Shown here piece by piece: positions 11,642-22,734 of a DNA stretch of 64,000 nt (positions within the stretch are counted from its first letter, which is position 1; each line of letters starts with the position of its first letter). Under the pieces are notes generated by a model. The model did no database searches and was not told where the DNA came from. It was given only the letters and a program-made list of their open reading frames with translations. The stretch comes from Ephemerocybe angulata (Eukaryota > Basidiomycota > Agaricomycetes > Agaricales > Psathyrellaceae). Made by a program: the position numbers and the translations under genes. The DNA is taken from the NCBI GenBank assembly GCA_013368325.1, contig JAACJK010000057.1:620001-684000 (forward strand), read 5' to 3'.

Positions 11642-13285
11642 ATGGCGTCTACGACTTCTGAGCCGCAGCCCACTGGCATACAGCCTACCATCTCTCTTGA
11701 GGCCGCCGTTGACCTCCTTGTGGCCTCCTTGTCATGCCCACTCACCACGCCCTCCTGCGCAAATCTCATGTGTGTGGCTGCGAGGCGCATATCGCGCGCC
11801 TTCCACTCTCGCGAGACCTCATCCCCGGCGCAGGTCAAGTTCTCCAAGTCCCTCCCCAGGCTCCTACGAGCAACCATCTCATTCATCACCTGCAAGCGCA
11901 CCTACAAATTGCACAGCGACATGGTCCTCAGACTGGCTTCCTGTCGATGCACGCAGAATCAAAGTCCAGAGGCGGTCGCACGGATTATGCGCCTACACGC
12001 CGAGGGGCCGAGTGTGGAGGACGACCCGCAGGCAGAGTTGCTCAAGAAAGTGCACGAGGTTGGCTATCTCAGGGAAATGGTTACCCACCTTATTCCACTC
12101 GTCAAGCAGTCGATATCAAGCCTCACGGGACACAAATTCCGAAGTCCTGTGCCGGGGAAGGACGAGAGAGACCAGCCATGGCCCCTGAGTGCGGAGGACC
12201 TCCTCCCCCACGGGCTCCCCGACTCTATTGAGGGGCTGGAGATGTGGTCCGATGCACGCACGGGTACGAGCGCCATCTTCGGCCTCGTCAGAGAACTCGC
12301 AATGCACCACCGCCCGTTCGCACTCGCGCTCCTCCGGCCCCCAGAATACACCCTCGCGATCGACAGGCCACTGGAGCATCTGACAGCTGCGATGGACTTC
12401 TACGACGCGCACTCTGCCAGCGACCCAGAGGTCTCCCGGCAGCCTGAGTTTCAATTGGTGCTTGCGCTTGTTTTCCAGTTCTTTTATGTACTCAGATTGC
12501 CGGACCCCTCGAACACCTTTGAGCCTATGCTTGTTGCCAAAGTCGACGAAATGGCGCCAGTTCTGGAGCGACTGTCTGCCATCCTTTCGTCTCTCCTCGA
12601 CAATCCCTCTGCGCTTCGTCAAGAGGACGAGTGGAATTGGAGTCAAATGCTCCTTAACATCCAGGCCCTCATTTACGGGAGAAATGGGAGGGTCGCGCCC
12701 CCCGAGGTGAGGCGTCAGACGGATAAGCTAATGCAGAAGATGATGGACCCGGTGCGGGACGCTCTGAGCGAGATGGCGGAGGTCCGGAAGGGCCATTGCG
12801 CGAATATGAGGTGTCCCAGGAGGGCGGATTTGGACATCGTGTATTCGGGGCGATGTGCTAATTGCAATATCATGCGGTATTGCGGGAAAGAGGTATGTAG
12901 GCATCATTGTCGTTGTGTGAGATTGTTTGCTGACGCTCTGTAGTGCCAAAAGAAGGCTTGGAATGCCCCGATTCTCCCACATAAGAAAGTGTGCAACCAG
13001 ATCCACGAGTTCAAACGATCCTTGTCGAAGGAGACGTGGGCGGCTCTATGGAGCGATGGTGGGAATGTGTACTGGCTCATGCCCCGCTCCTTGCGAACAG
13101 AGGACGGGAAACCAGTCGACGCGCAGCTCCTTAAAGAGATAAACAAATCACTAGTGAAGTTTAAGGCAATGTGTGGGGTGTACGACCACGGGATTGCAAA
13201 AGGGTTAGCGGATGCCAACCTCATGGCGCTGCTGAAGGCGGAGGAGGCAGACATGGATATTAGGATAATGGAAATGTTTCCTTGA
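11642..13285 (+). CDS. MYND-type zinc-finger protein (copy B), 530 aa
   Basis: Full-length paralogue of the MYND family in this window. Exon 1 is 11642-12892 (417 codons) and exon 2 is 12944-13285, with a 51-nt phase-0 intron (12893-12943) inside the finger. The N-terminus MASTTSEPQPTGIQPTISLE aligns with copies A and D. Family blocks HKFRSPVPGKDERDQPWPL and EDLLPHGLPDS are present. MYND ligands are CANMRC, CANC, YCGKE plus the exon-2 Cys of CQKKAW, and HKKVC. After the finger there is a helical tail to residue 530. No catalytic domain is visible; scaffold or adaptor activity is inferred from the MYND class. It stands alone, outside the mirrored cassettes. Confidence 0.88.
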
Positions 13286-14066
13286 CCTTATCTTGACTAT
13301 TTACAATGTGCTGAGGGCATCGCAACGGGGGAAGGCGAGGCCGACCGTTGTATTGCACCTGAATGTCGTTGTAGTCAGATATCGATCGCAACATGCTCCA
13401 ACTCTGCCCGGACCCTACTTTGCTTACCTTACCCGATTCATGGTCTCTTACATTCTGCCAGTCGTCCTACCCTAACTGGTAGCCAGTCCCTCGCCAACCT
13501 TTGACCTTCGCGAATTCTCCATTAATTGAATATGTACTTTCTTGCGAAGGTTGAAGCTTGGTGTACGGTGGACTGCCAAGCCGCGGGTGCTTTGCCAGTC
13601 CCCTCAGCGCCCATACGATGTAGCACTGTTTGCCTCCGATTCATGGCCTACCAATGCAAAATTTCTGATGCAGAATGTATATACCTACTGCGACAGTATT
13701 TCTTGTATCCAAGCAGACATTTCCTTCAAATTTGCCTTTGAACGATTGGCGTCGGCTGAGAGCTGCTTCTTTTCCACAGACGCCCATGATCATACCACTT
13801 CTAAACCTTGTTACCTTGTTGATGTCATATACGATGACCTGGTAACTTCGATGGCCGTTTACCCGCTACTGTACATTACAAAGACCTAGTTTTCCAATAT
13901 CCTTGGAAACAAGTCATGCAGCTACTTAGAAATTTATCGAGTCTTCTTCGAGCTCGGTCGAACTACGTTCCCGTCCACCCCATCCAAAATATCGCAACCT
14001 TCTAAACCTCGTTAGAGCACTATAACGCGACTCGGCACAGCTACTGGCTATGCGTTACAATGGATC
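13286..14066. other. Intergenic, no gene seen
   Basis: Short frames only (for example 13542-13889), without codon bias or a recognisable domain. Probably the 3' flank of the MYND gene and of the convergent gene ending at 14067. Confidence 0.5.
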
Positions 14067-15517
14067 TCAAAGGCTCCCATTGTCGACTACAACCTCCTCA
14101 TGCACCCGAGCGCACCCCCCTCGCATGTTCATCAACCTGGACGCCCGCGGCCCTTTCATTCGACTCCAGTCTCGTCGCCGACAGCGGCATTCCATTGGCA
14201 CGCGTCCACAAGATAGAACGAGTCGCCCCGTGCTCCACATTCGTATCCGAATTTGAGGGCATGCTATCGGTTGCGCGCCTACCAGAACTGTGGTACTATG
14301 CATTGTGCGTGCCGTGGGCTCAGAGGGAGGGTTATAGCTGGGTAACGCACCAGTGGCACTCTGCATTACGTCCCTGAACCCGTCGGCATCGACCCCATTG
14401 CGCTCGGGTTCAGCGATGAGGCTCTTGTCCTTTGGTGGCCCCGGCCACGCCATGTAACCTGGGCCGTAGATATCACGAGTCGGGTCGCGCGGCACTCCTC
14501 CGCGCCTGAGCATATCATCCGTGTCCTTCACCAAGTCCCCCTCTCCCTCCTTCGCAGTATCCCCCGCGCTTCCCTTCCCATCGACGAGTGCCGAATTGTG
14601 CTCCCATTGTGCTCCCCACCAGAGGGAAAATGACGGGTGGAACGCTGATCCTTCGGCGGCAGTGCACTCCCAATGAATGGCAGGCCGTGCATGTAACCAG
14701 TCGGATCGCACGCTCTCTCGTGCTTGGTTGACATATCGTGCAGCGCCGAGATACCAAAGCCCTGATATTTGTGCACTCTGCGCCCCGACGACTCGGATGA
14801 GTCCGAGTTGGCATTCGTGCCGCTCTTGCTCAATCCAAACGCACACTCCTCGACCCGGACCTTCCCCTCTGCCTCATCCGTCGAACGCGGGCCCTCTTCG
14901 GGCCCACCTCCCTCCGTATCGGCACCCACCTCTCCCCCCTTCGCGGCGACCTCCGCAGCGGCGGCGATCGGGTCCCCCGATTCATCGTGTTTGCGATACC
15001 TCGGCAGGCCCAGGAGCACCTCTGAATCCTTACGTGCCCTTAAATTTGAGTCGGATGCCTTGCCCACCAACCCCGAAAGCCCATACCTCCCAACGGACGT
15101 CTGCTCGCGCACTGTGGATGATTCACAGCGACTTCCTGCAGACGCCCCGTCTGATATCATGGCGTTTGTCGGCGCACCACCCAGCGTCTCGCTATTAACA
15201 TTGTCATTAAGATGAGGGCCCACAGTGAGCCCACAAGAGATGCTAAGAAGGCTGTTCGAAAGGGCGTTGCCAGAGGTCTCAGGTTTCATCCAGGAAGTAA
15301 CCCAAGAATCACCTTCGCGTTTACCGAGGATCTGGGTTTCTGTCACCGTCCCTTGAGCCTTCTCTTTTTGTCCCGCTCTGCACTGGCCTCGTACTCTCCT
15401 GTCGCCTTATACCCGGATTAGCGACAGGAAACTCGGTGCGCCCTTACAGTATCTTATGTCTACAGTGTACGTGTCGCTCTGAAACGTGAAGCCAGTCAGG
15501 CGTGGCGGCTCGGACAT
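14067..15517 (-). CDS. Unrecognised protein, minus-strand three-exon model
   Basis: Exon 1 (15517-15413) starts MSEPPRLTGFTFQ and ends at GTATAA. An 81-nt intron (15332-15412) leads in phase 0 to a long exon with GC-rich third positions, including DPIAAAAEVAAKGGEVG and KYQGFGISALHDMS. Near 14700 a GTTACA donor and an AG acceptor 45 or 53 nt downstream move the frame to the last exon. That exon contains DIYGPGYMAWPGPPKDKS and runs to a stop at 14067. The protein is about 430 aa and mostly low-complexity and acidic in the middle. I recognise no family. The plus strand is also partly open here with coding-like segments (for example VGIDPIALGFSDEALV near 14375), so the strand choice is not certain; the minus model has longer frames and a better start. 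Confidence 0.4.
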
Positions 15518-16093
15518 TGTGCTGTGGGCTCACTGTGGGTCCTAGACAAAGAACAACGGCCTCACTCGGTGATATTGGGAGTATTCCTCCTCCACTGTAG
15601 ACGTGTTGTGGATCCCCCATAGTAATGACGAAACGCTATCTAAGCGCATCGGGTGAGCTTTCCTCGTCATTCATTTTCTCACATCTCGGAGTGACAGCAG
15701 GCCACCAGTGGCCTGCAGCTCATTGTCAGGGTCTATCGACCCCGGTTCCTGCTAGCCTTGTGGTGCTATGTACAGCAAGGACAAAGTCATTCGGCGACAA
15801 CATCACAGTACGGGCGCTTTCGTGAAAAGCAGGTTTCGCGTTTATCTGCCAGGCTCACCATTGGTGCCCCTCTGGCCAGGGTTTGGAACTCACGAAGACG
15901 CAAAAAAAAGGTTCGAACGCATAATTGTTGATATACAAAAAACATGCAAGCCATCGCTAGGAAAGATAGTAATCGCTAGTAAATGTGAACGCGACTCGTT
16001 GTCCCGGGAAATGTATCCGATTAGCAGTCTGAGGGGTGACTCCAGTCTCGACGCCTGGGGAGACGATCCCAGCTTGTAGCTTTGGGAGCTGAA
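15518..16093. other. Intergenic, no gene seen
   Basis: Upstream flank of the minus-strand gene starting at 15517 and 3' flank of the kinase-like gene ending at 16094. Frames of 60-100 codons here lack support. Confidence 0.5.
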
Positions 16094-17609
16094 TCACTCG
16101 GAGGGTTTGGAGGGCTTGACTTGTTCTGACTGGGATGGAGATTCCGAATCGACGGCCTGAGGGGTTTCGTCGACCTGTGCATCCTCGGCAGGAGCCTTGG
16201 ATGGAGACGCCGATTCAGCAGTCGGCTGCGGCGTAGTCGAGGCGGGGGGCATAGGAGGCATCCGCTTGACGACATATTTGAGTTTCCGATACAAGTGGGA
16301 TACGTTGGCACCAACGCGTTCGAAAGTGTCGGGGGCAAAGATATAGCCTCCGGGAATACGAATAGGGCGAGCGCGAAGCTTCCACTCGCTGAGTTCTGAG
16401 ACGATTCCATCGAACTGCTCGAGTGCTTGTTGCATCGTGATGCGCTCCTCCGGTTTCTTTTTCGTCATCGCTTCGATGAGCGGTCGCAGAAACTCGAAGC
16501 CCAGACGCCCATTGTGGTTTGAAAGGCGGTTGCCCTGCCAGCTGGTAAGTCTAGAACAAGGGGGAGACCCAAGAGGTGCACTTACGTCGATGAAGTCCAT
16601 GCGAATCAAATTCCCGAAGGTATACACGTCGATGGGGAACGGGTCGCATGGAATATCCGGGTTGATGAACTCCGGGACTGTCAAGTCACTGGCATACTTT
16701 GGCACGTCCAAGGGATGTTCCTGGTCTTGAAACATCTTAGAAAATCCGAAGTCGATGATATAGTACTTTGGCCAGGTTTCGGTTCTTGTCCGTTTTGCGG
16801 TGATTTTGTGTCTTGCATCGGATTTCAAGTCCGGCGCCCAGCAGAAGTAGCGCTCGTTATACATAGACTTCGCGTCAAGCATGAGATTGCTGGATCGCAG
16901 ATCGCTAGAAAGAATATGAGTACTGTAAGCTTCGATAATCGACGTAGCCACTCACCGATGAGCGACTTTGTGCTCATGGAGGAAAGCTAATCCCTGCAAT
17001 GGTAGGGTTATCAGCTGTGATTACAATAAGCTACATTGATAGTCAAGGACGACACATACCTCCAGAAGCTGCCTGATAAAATCCAAGGCCTCTCCAAACG
17101 TGTCAAAATCCGGATTATCATATGGGCGAAGTATTGGAAAGACCAGAAGAGTGTGCTCCGCATCGTCGGGAGGCTGAAGAACGTCCATGGAATAGATGCA
17201 ATGATTGCGAGGGTCAGAGGCTACGGGTTCTTTCGAAAAATATTCCACGATGAGGCCTTCTTCTGAGGTGTGGGTCTCCACGAGCTTGAGTACCACGGGT
17301 CGATCGCTCTCTACTTGGACGGCATCGATGAGATCTATATGCTACCCCTACGTTAGTTCTCAATTCACGACACGAGAATGAAGGAGTCAGTACCGGAAGG
17401 GATTTACTGTCCTCTGTACCTCCAGCAGTCAGCTTGCTGTTGGTCTTCCATGACGGTACCCAGTCAGGATGATAACGAGGCCTCAATCGATAGCCATGTT
17501 CCAGAAGCCAGTCGTATCGGTCTCTCCAATATATTTCGTGCTGGACCAAACCAAAGGGCTCTCTTCGGGGCTTTTGTTGAGGCTCCGAAGATGCTTCAGG
17601 TGCTGACAT
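16094..17609 (-). CDS. Basidiomycete kinase-like protein (copy 1), 431 aa
   Basis: Protein-kinase-fold protein of a family expanded in mushroom-forming fungi. Five exons: 17609-17394, 17341-17060, 16993-16956, 16904-16586 and 16534-16094, with introns of 49-66 nt. The N-terminus has the family signature YRLRPRYHPDWVPSWK. The N-lobe lacks a glycine-rich loop but has a possible ATP lysine in VVLKLVE. The catalytic loop reads HRDLRSSN, split by intron 3, and DFG is intact in YIIDFGFSKM. The HRD lysine position is Arg. The C-terminus is a ~40-residue Pro/Ser/Glu tail. Start chosen at MSAPEASSE by alignment with copy 2; the frame stays open upstream to 17843, so a longer form is possible. Kinase activity is plausible but not proven by sequence. 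Confidence 0.88.
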
Positions 17610-17772
17610 AGGGGAAAGTAAAGTTGGACCTCGACGACGATGGCGGAAGCAGGGAGCAGGAATAAGGGGGGCACGTTTACAAGGTGAGGTAACAGGCGCC
17701 CGAACCATTTGTTGGTGGTTATTTGGGGTTGTAGACATGCTATTAATCGAGGACATCGCGTCGCTTGACAGT

Positions 17773-17812
17773 GAAGTCCTAGGTCCGGGTCCGAGGTCCG
17801 GTCCGGGGTCCG
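17773..17812. repeat. Left arm of a 40-bp inverted repeat pair
   Basis: The reverse complement of this arm matches 18420-18459 with a 25-bp exact core containing CTCGGACCCGGACCTAGGAC. It is itself built of GGTCC/GGTCCG units. It lies in the 5' leader of kinase copy 1. Confidence 0.65.
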
Positions 17813-17969
17813 TGCATGGGTAAAGGTCGCCAGTTCCGCTCAATTCATCGCTGCTTTGTCGTTATCATCGCTCTCCACTTGCTTCGCTGTCAGGGGCTGG
17901 TATCAAAGCACTAATACACGACTTTTTCTCTGCTTTGTTCTCCTGCCATTCTCCGCCACCCTGAAAGCC

Positions 17970-18235
17970 CTAGCATACTTGTTGGTTGTGACCTCGAAAC
18001 ACTTCCCAGAGTTCTTCGAGTAGCTCGTCGTGGCATTTATCCCACTGCAAGCAAGCAAGCCTTAATAAAGTCATGAGCATATATGACTCAAGTGTGCCGG
18101 GCTTGTGGATAGAGCGACGTGATGGGGCCCGGGGGGTAGATCGGTTGGAACAGGTAGCTGACAATCGATGAAACTCACAATATCATCGAGTGTAGTTCCC
18201 GCTAAAGGGGCTGAAAGGGTTGAAAGGGTGTTCAT
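17970..18235 (-). CDS. Possible 43-aa two-exon microprotein
   Basis: Exon 1 (18235-18179, MNTLSTLSAPLAGTTLDDI) ends at a perfect GTGAGT donor. A 134-nt intron ends CTTGCAG, and exon 2 (18044-17970) continues in phase 0 as WDKCHDELLEELWEVF and stops. The acidic helical second exon and good splice sites argue for a real transcript. The tiny size and lack of a homologue I know argue against it. It could be an upstream exon of kinase copy 1 or a remnant of another gene. Low confidence. Confidence 0.25.
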
Positions 18236-18419
18236 TGAAGAGGGATGGATGTCATGTCGATCGGTGAGTTGGGTTCGTATGTCTCGAGAAAGGGTCACAC
18301 GGTATTCAAGTCAAATAATTACAATATACACTCAACCAACGTTGTCAGGTGTCGTTGAGTGCACTAATCAAAGACAAAAGGGTGTCCTCACAACCGATTC
18401 GGGCTGCTTTGACAATGGT

Positions 18420-18459
18420 GGACCCGTGGACCAGACCTCGGACCCGGACCTAGGACTTA
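18420..18459. repeat. Right arm of the inverted repeat pair
   Basis: Inverted partner of 17773-17812, about 600 bp away. Together the arms bracket the possible microprotein gene. They could be ends of a small non-autonomous element or a hairpin-forming pair; no target duplication was identified. Confidence 0.65.
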
Positions 18460-19161
18460 GATTCCGCTATACGCGATATTCTGTATTAATCACACAAATG
18501 ATTGGGACGAATCAGGCGAATTGGTTCTTTTCCCAAGTCCTTCAAAGGTGGGCACTGTTCGAGCACCAGCCACTGCTTCCCCTTCCTTGGAGGCCCCGTT
18601 CCGAGGTTATCCCTTATTCGCCTATGTTGAATTCTAAGGTTTCCTGCCTTTGGCCAGCCGCGCTTGGCCCAAAACGACTCAAGGGATGTTCCCGACACGT
18701 AGCGTTCTGTGGGTCCAGTGTCCACCCTTCAAGTTGGTATTTATTGCTCACACGAGGCCTTGGTGCTTGTTCCCTATGTGTGGGCCACGGATAGTTGACA
18801 TTGGGTTGACAGACAGCTTCGATCTTTGATTCCTGTCGAATTCAATCTGGCTCCCTCAGAGAACGGGTTGCTTGCGAAGTCAAAGGACAATAACGATGGC
18901 ATAAAGCGGCCCAGACACTACCTAGGGCCCTATTATTGTGGTTGCCTTCCACCTGTTCTACATTGAATTCCCGGAATATAGGCCGGAGAGAGGCGCATTT
19001 AATTTTGCCGAATCAAGAGAACAAAGCACTGACATCGCCTTGTCAACACTCACGTACGGTTCCTTATATGCACCGAGATATATATCGACAGAATTCCCTT
19101 ACCCATTGTATTAGCTCCCCCCCTCCTTCGATATCCACCTGTCCACACATCACCTGCAGCC

Positions 19162-20524
19162 ATGCCATATCCCCCAGCCAGCACAAGTACTATCTATAGC
19201 GGCTCAACGGATACCATTATTTCTTGTCCCATCAGCAAGCACAAGAAACCCGGGCGTATCAAAACTCTTGTCACTGGCGATCGATACTGGGAGAAGTACA
19301 CGATCGAAGTAATAAAGGAAGCAGATGCTGCAGTGCAAAAAGCGGAGCGTACAAAGAAGCTGCCTATAACGGAGAGAGAGGAGCATCGAATCGATGGCTA
19401 CATTGAAGAGTGAGCACAACGTCAAGCTTCCTTCTCTTTCGCTGAAATTTATTTGTGTGAATCAGCATAACGACCGCCCAAGAGAATTATGCACGCTTCA
19501 GGACGTTGAAAAAGCCTGCCAAGGCGAGAATATCTGTTGGGTTTATGCAGGAAAGCACGATTAGTCTGAACGAAACGCGTACTGTGAGTTCATGCTCACA
19601 TTTCCTGCATATATCTATATCTTCTCATGCGTCACCAGAAAAGCAAAATTCATGCCCGCCGGCTATTGGAAGGTAAGAGATCACATTTTCTCAGTTCTGT
19701 ATGTTTCGCTTTGGCTGACACCACAATCAGGCTATGCAATGTTCTCTCAGGCCAAGAACGACGAGTGGAACATGCTTGGGCCTTGGCGTCATATTCCCCC
19801 CTGCACCATTGGACTTCGGAGAACTCCCCTAGAGCGAGTAATTGCCTGGTTTGAGTCGGGTCATAGAGGCAAACGGGTTCATTGGCTGAGCGGAAAAAGA
19901 AGATGCGGGAAGTCGGCGATTCTCCACCACATCGCAAGAAAGTACGACAAGCTCTTCCCGGAAGGTCGGCGTGCTACCGTCGAATTCTCTGGCCACATCA
20001 CTCGAAAGGATTTCGTCGATACGTTCTTGGCGACTCTCCTTGACCAACTGGCTGAACGCGATCGCCAGGTGAAGATAATCCTGTCACAAATCGGCCACTC
20101 CCTTAGAAACGACAGATACTTCTCCGTAACTCCCATGGACAAGCAGATCGACACCGTATTCATCAACACATTCTCTCAGCTTCAAGCTCAATCCCCCTTC
20201 CTCATATTTGTGGACGGGCTCGACGCGTGCGATGCTGGAGCGGTAGATGCGCTCTTCGACTTCATAGAACACGCGCTATCTTCGCCACTGCCAATCTACT
20301 TCATTATCGCGAGTTCGGATGCACGAGCATTATCGGTAATGTCTAGCATCTCTAGGGCGGGCTTGAAGGGCTTCGTGGACACCAATGAAGTGATACCCTA
20401 CGAGGACGCTATTCAGGAAGGCATAAAAGAGGGTCTAGTCGCTTTAGTAAACCCCCCTGTACAATCATCTTCGGACACGAGTAGTGACTCACCTTCAGAT
20501 GTCAATTTGGACACCGATGAATAG
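19162..20524 (+). CDS. Short NACHT-type P-loop NTPase (copy 1), 397 aa
   Basis: STAND/NACHT-like ATPase. Four exons: 19162-19409, 19466-19583, 19639-19672 and 19731-20524. Introns are 55-58 nt and every phase closes. The N-terminal ~135 residues begin MPYPPASTSTIYSGS and form a charged helical region of unknown class. The NTPase follows: Walker A in SGKRRCGKSAIL at about residue 180 and Walker B in FLIFVDGLDACD at about residue 275. A sensor-like block YFIIASSDAR comes next, and the protein ends in an acidic Ser/Asp tail. Unlike classical fungal NLRs it has no C-terminal WD, ankyrin or TPR repeats, so no ligand-sensing region is evident. Divergent from kinase copy 1 and followed in tandem by MYND copy C. 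Confidence 0.88.
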
Positions 20525-21153
20525 ATAATTCATATCCATGCACCAGTCCTTTGCCATTTCCCGAGGGTAAGGTGAACTGAAGTTAAGCGCTTAACCGCCA
20601 ATCGATCGTTTGTCTGACCTGCTTAAATTCTGCTCAGCTCGAACAGATAAGGGCCTTCGGCTGAAACTCAAGTCCAACTCAAGACTATAGTGGTAGTATG
20701 CAGGCATGCCTTCAAGTTGTCAGATAAGATAAGATAATGGCGGCGATAACGGGCCTGATCTGCTGATGCTTGCTGGAAGTACTTAGAAGTTCTTCCGTTC
20801 AACCGCCTCCTTTTTGGCGTGTCAACGTCGTCCACCGTGTCGCCTCATTTTTGTCTTTCAACTTCGTCCGCTGTATATGCTCACCACACAAGGGCTTGCA
20901 TGTGCCATGACCAGTCTAGATAAGCGCCCACTGATGTAAACCGACTGATTAATCATCATTTCCCACGTAATATTCAACTTTTAAGTTGGCCGTGGCAGAG
21001 TGGCACCGGTCTTCTCCTCCTGGCCAGCCTCTTCTCGGCCTCGTCGCGTAAGAAGCCTCGCCGCCAACACAGAAGAAAGCCTCTCGTACCAGGCTCACAG
21101 GAAGGCACAGAGCGAGTCCACCAAATCCTATCAAGGCACAGGGACCCATAAAA
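20525..21153. other. Intergenic, presumed promoter of MYND copy C
   Basis: No frame of interest. It includes TTAAGCGCTTAA at about 20583-20594 and TAAGCGCC at 20921-20928, both variants of the motif that recurs across the window. Confidence 0.5.
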
Positions 21154-22661
21154 ATGACCTCCCTCTCAACCGACACTCTCGCCCAAGCTGTCGACTACTT
21201 GGCCGCATCTTTGGAAAACCCGCTGAATTCGGCGACGTGCTCTGTGAGGATGAGGGTGGTGGCAGACCGTCTGGATGATGCCTATATGGCCTGCACCTCG
21301 CCCGTTGCCCAACTGAAGCTCGCAAAGTCCTACCCGAAGCTTTCCAGAGCGACAGTCCGGTTCCTCACCACGAAACGCTCTCCCTCGGAGCACAAAGAAC
21401 TCATCGAACATCTGTCTAAATGTCGCTGCCCACTCTATCACCCCGGCATGGCTCTTCTGCACAATTTCGAGCTATGCCTACGCGACAAGATACGCGGCAA
21501 GTCGATCCGCGACACGCACATGATCCTGCAGATAATCCGTATCCTCCTCAAGCTCATCACCACCAACCTGACCGACCTCGCGCGACACAAGTTTCGATCC
21601 AAAGATCCTGCTAAACCCGCCGCTTCTCAACAACCATGGCCACATTCGGCAGAAGACCTCCTCCCCTTCGGCGTTGCCGACTCGGTCGACGGACTCACTC
21701 TCTGGGCATTGGAGCCGGATGGCGGGCATTACATATACCAGCTAGCTGCGGCTCTGGGAGCACTTAACGGGGCGTTCCTGGAGGCCATGATACGCCCTCC
21801 GGATTACACCTTCGCCATCCGAGAGCCCCTGAAGCACCTCGAAGCCGAAATGGCGCCGTATGTCAAGACCGGCGTGCCTGCTGACCTGAGGGTTCATCTC
21901 AAAACCATACTGCTAGGAGACGCTCTCCAAGACATTACTGTCTTCTACGGCGTCCTCATCTCGCACAACCACTCTGGTCGAGTCACGAAGATGCTGGTCG
22001 ACACAAGTGCACTGTCCGTCCCTGTGTTTCGCCGTCTCTCAAACCTGCTCGCACCGCTGCCGCGGTATTCGATCTGGGAAGCCGGGCGCGAGGCGATCGC
22101 AGTTCTTCTAGATCTAACGAAGATGAAGCTCGCTCGAAACGGTGAGTATTATCTTCCCAAGGGACAAGAAATGACGGCCTTCAACGACATGCCGCCGCCC
22201 AATCCGTTTGACGACACGTTTGTGCATTTGTGGTACGTTCGGAAAGGAGGGTGTTGCAACCCGGAGTGCCCTTCCCCTACGACGAGTGGGGCTTATGCGA
22301 AGTCGTGTGGTGCATGCAAGATGCTGAGGTTTTGCGACCAAAAGGTACGACCGAACCTGCCTCGTCTCATTCAATCATGTGTACTCACCAGTATCGCTAC
22401 CCCCAGTGTCAAAAGGAAGCCTGGAAGCATAAACAGTACCCTCACAAGACACTCTGCGCAAAGATCACATCTCTGAAGCAGCAACTTGGTGTCGACAATT
22501 GGTCGCATATCATGCGCGACGCGCAGACCGACAACGGTGGGACCTTCAGGAAGATGTGCGAAGCCCGGTCCGTCGACGTCAAGTTGGTGAAGGAGATTGG
22601 CGACACGCTGCAGAATATCAGAAGTCGCACTTTTATTGGACCTGACTGCCAATCGAAGTAG
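21154..22661 (+). CDS. MYND-type zinc-finger protein (copy C), 481 aa
   Basis: Exon 1 21154-22344 (397 codons), 62-nt phase-0 intron, exon 2 22407-22661. Start MTSLSTDTLAQAVDYLAASL. The body shows the family blocks HKFRSKDPAKP and PWPHSAEDLLPFGVADS. MYND ligands are CCNPEC, CGAC, FCDQK followed by Cys of CQKEAW, and HKTLC. It is the shortest of the four copies because the tail after the finger is reduced. It is tail-to-tail with copy D, the two stop codons being only 73 bp apart, so the two transcripts probably overlap at their 3' ends. This pair forms the centre of the mirrored six-gene block. Confidence 0.88.
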
Positions 22662-22734
22662 ACGTTAGACTTGATCGAGGTACATGTATAACAGCCTGCG
22701 TTTTTATTCCAATTGGAGATGATTTGAGCGAACC

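Noticed and set aside
12116..12646. Minus-strand 176-codon frame opposite MYND copy B
   Set aside because: Lies wholly antisense to a well supported exon; codon-bias shadow.
15905..15925. GGTTCGAAC resembling a tRNA T-arm
   Set aside because: No acceptor stem or anticodon arm can be folded around it.
18168..18794. Plus-strand 208-codon open frame
   Set aside because: No domain, mixed composition and no conserved counterpart in the mirrored half; it overlaps the better spliced minus-strand microprotein and the inverted repeat arm.
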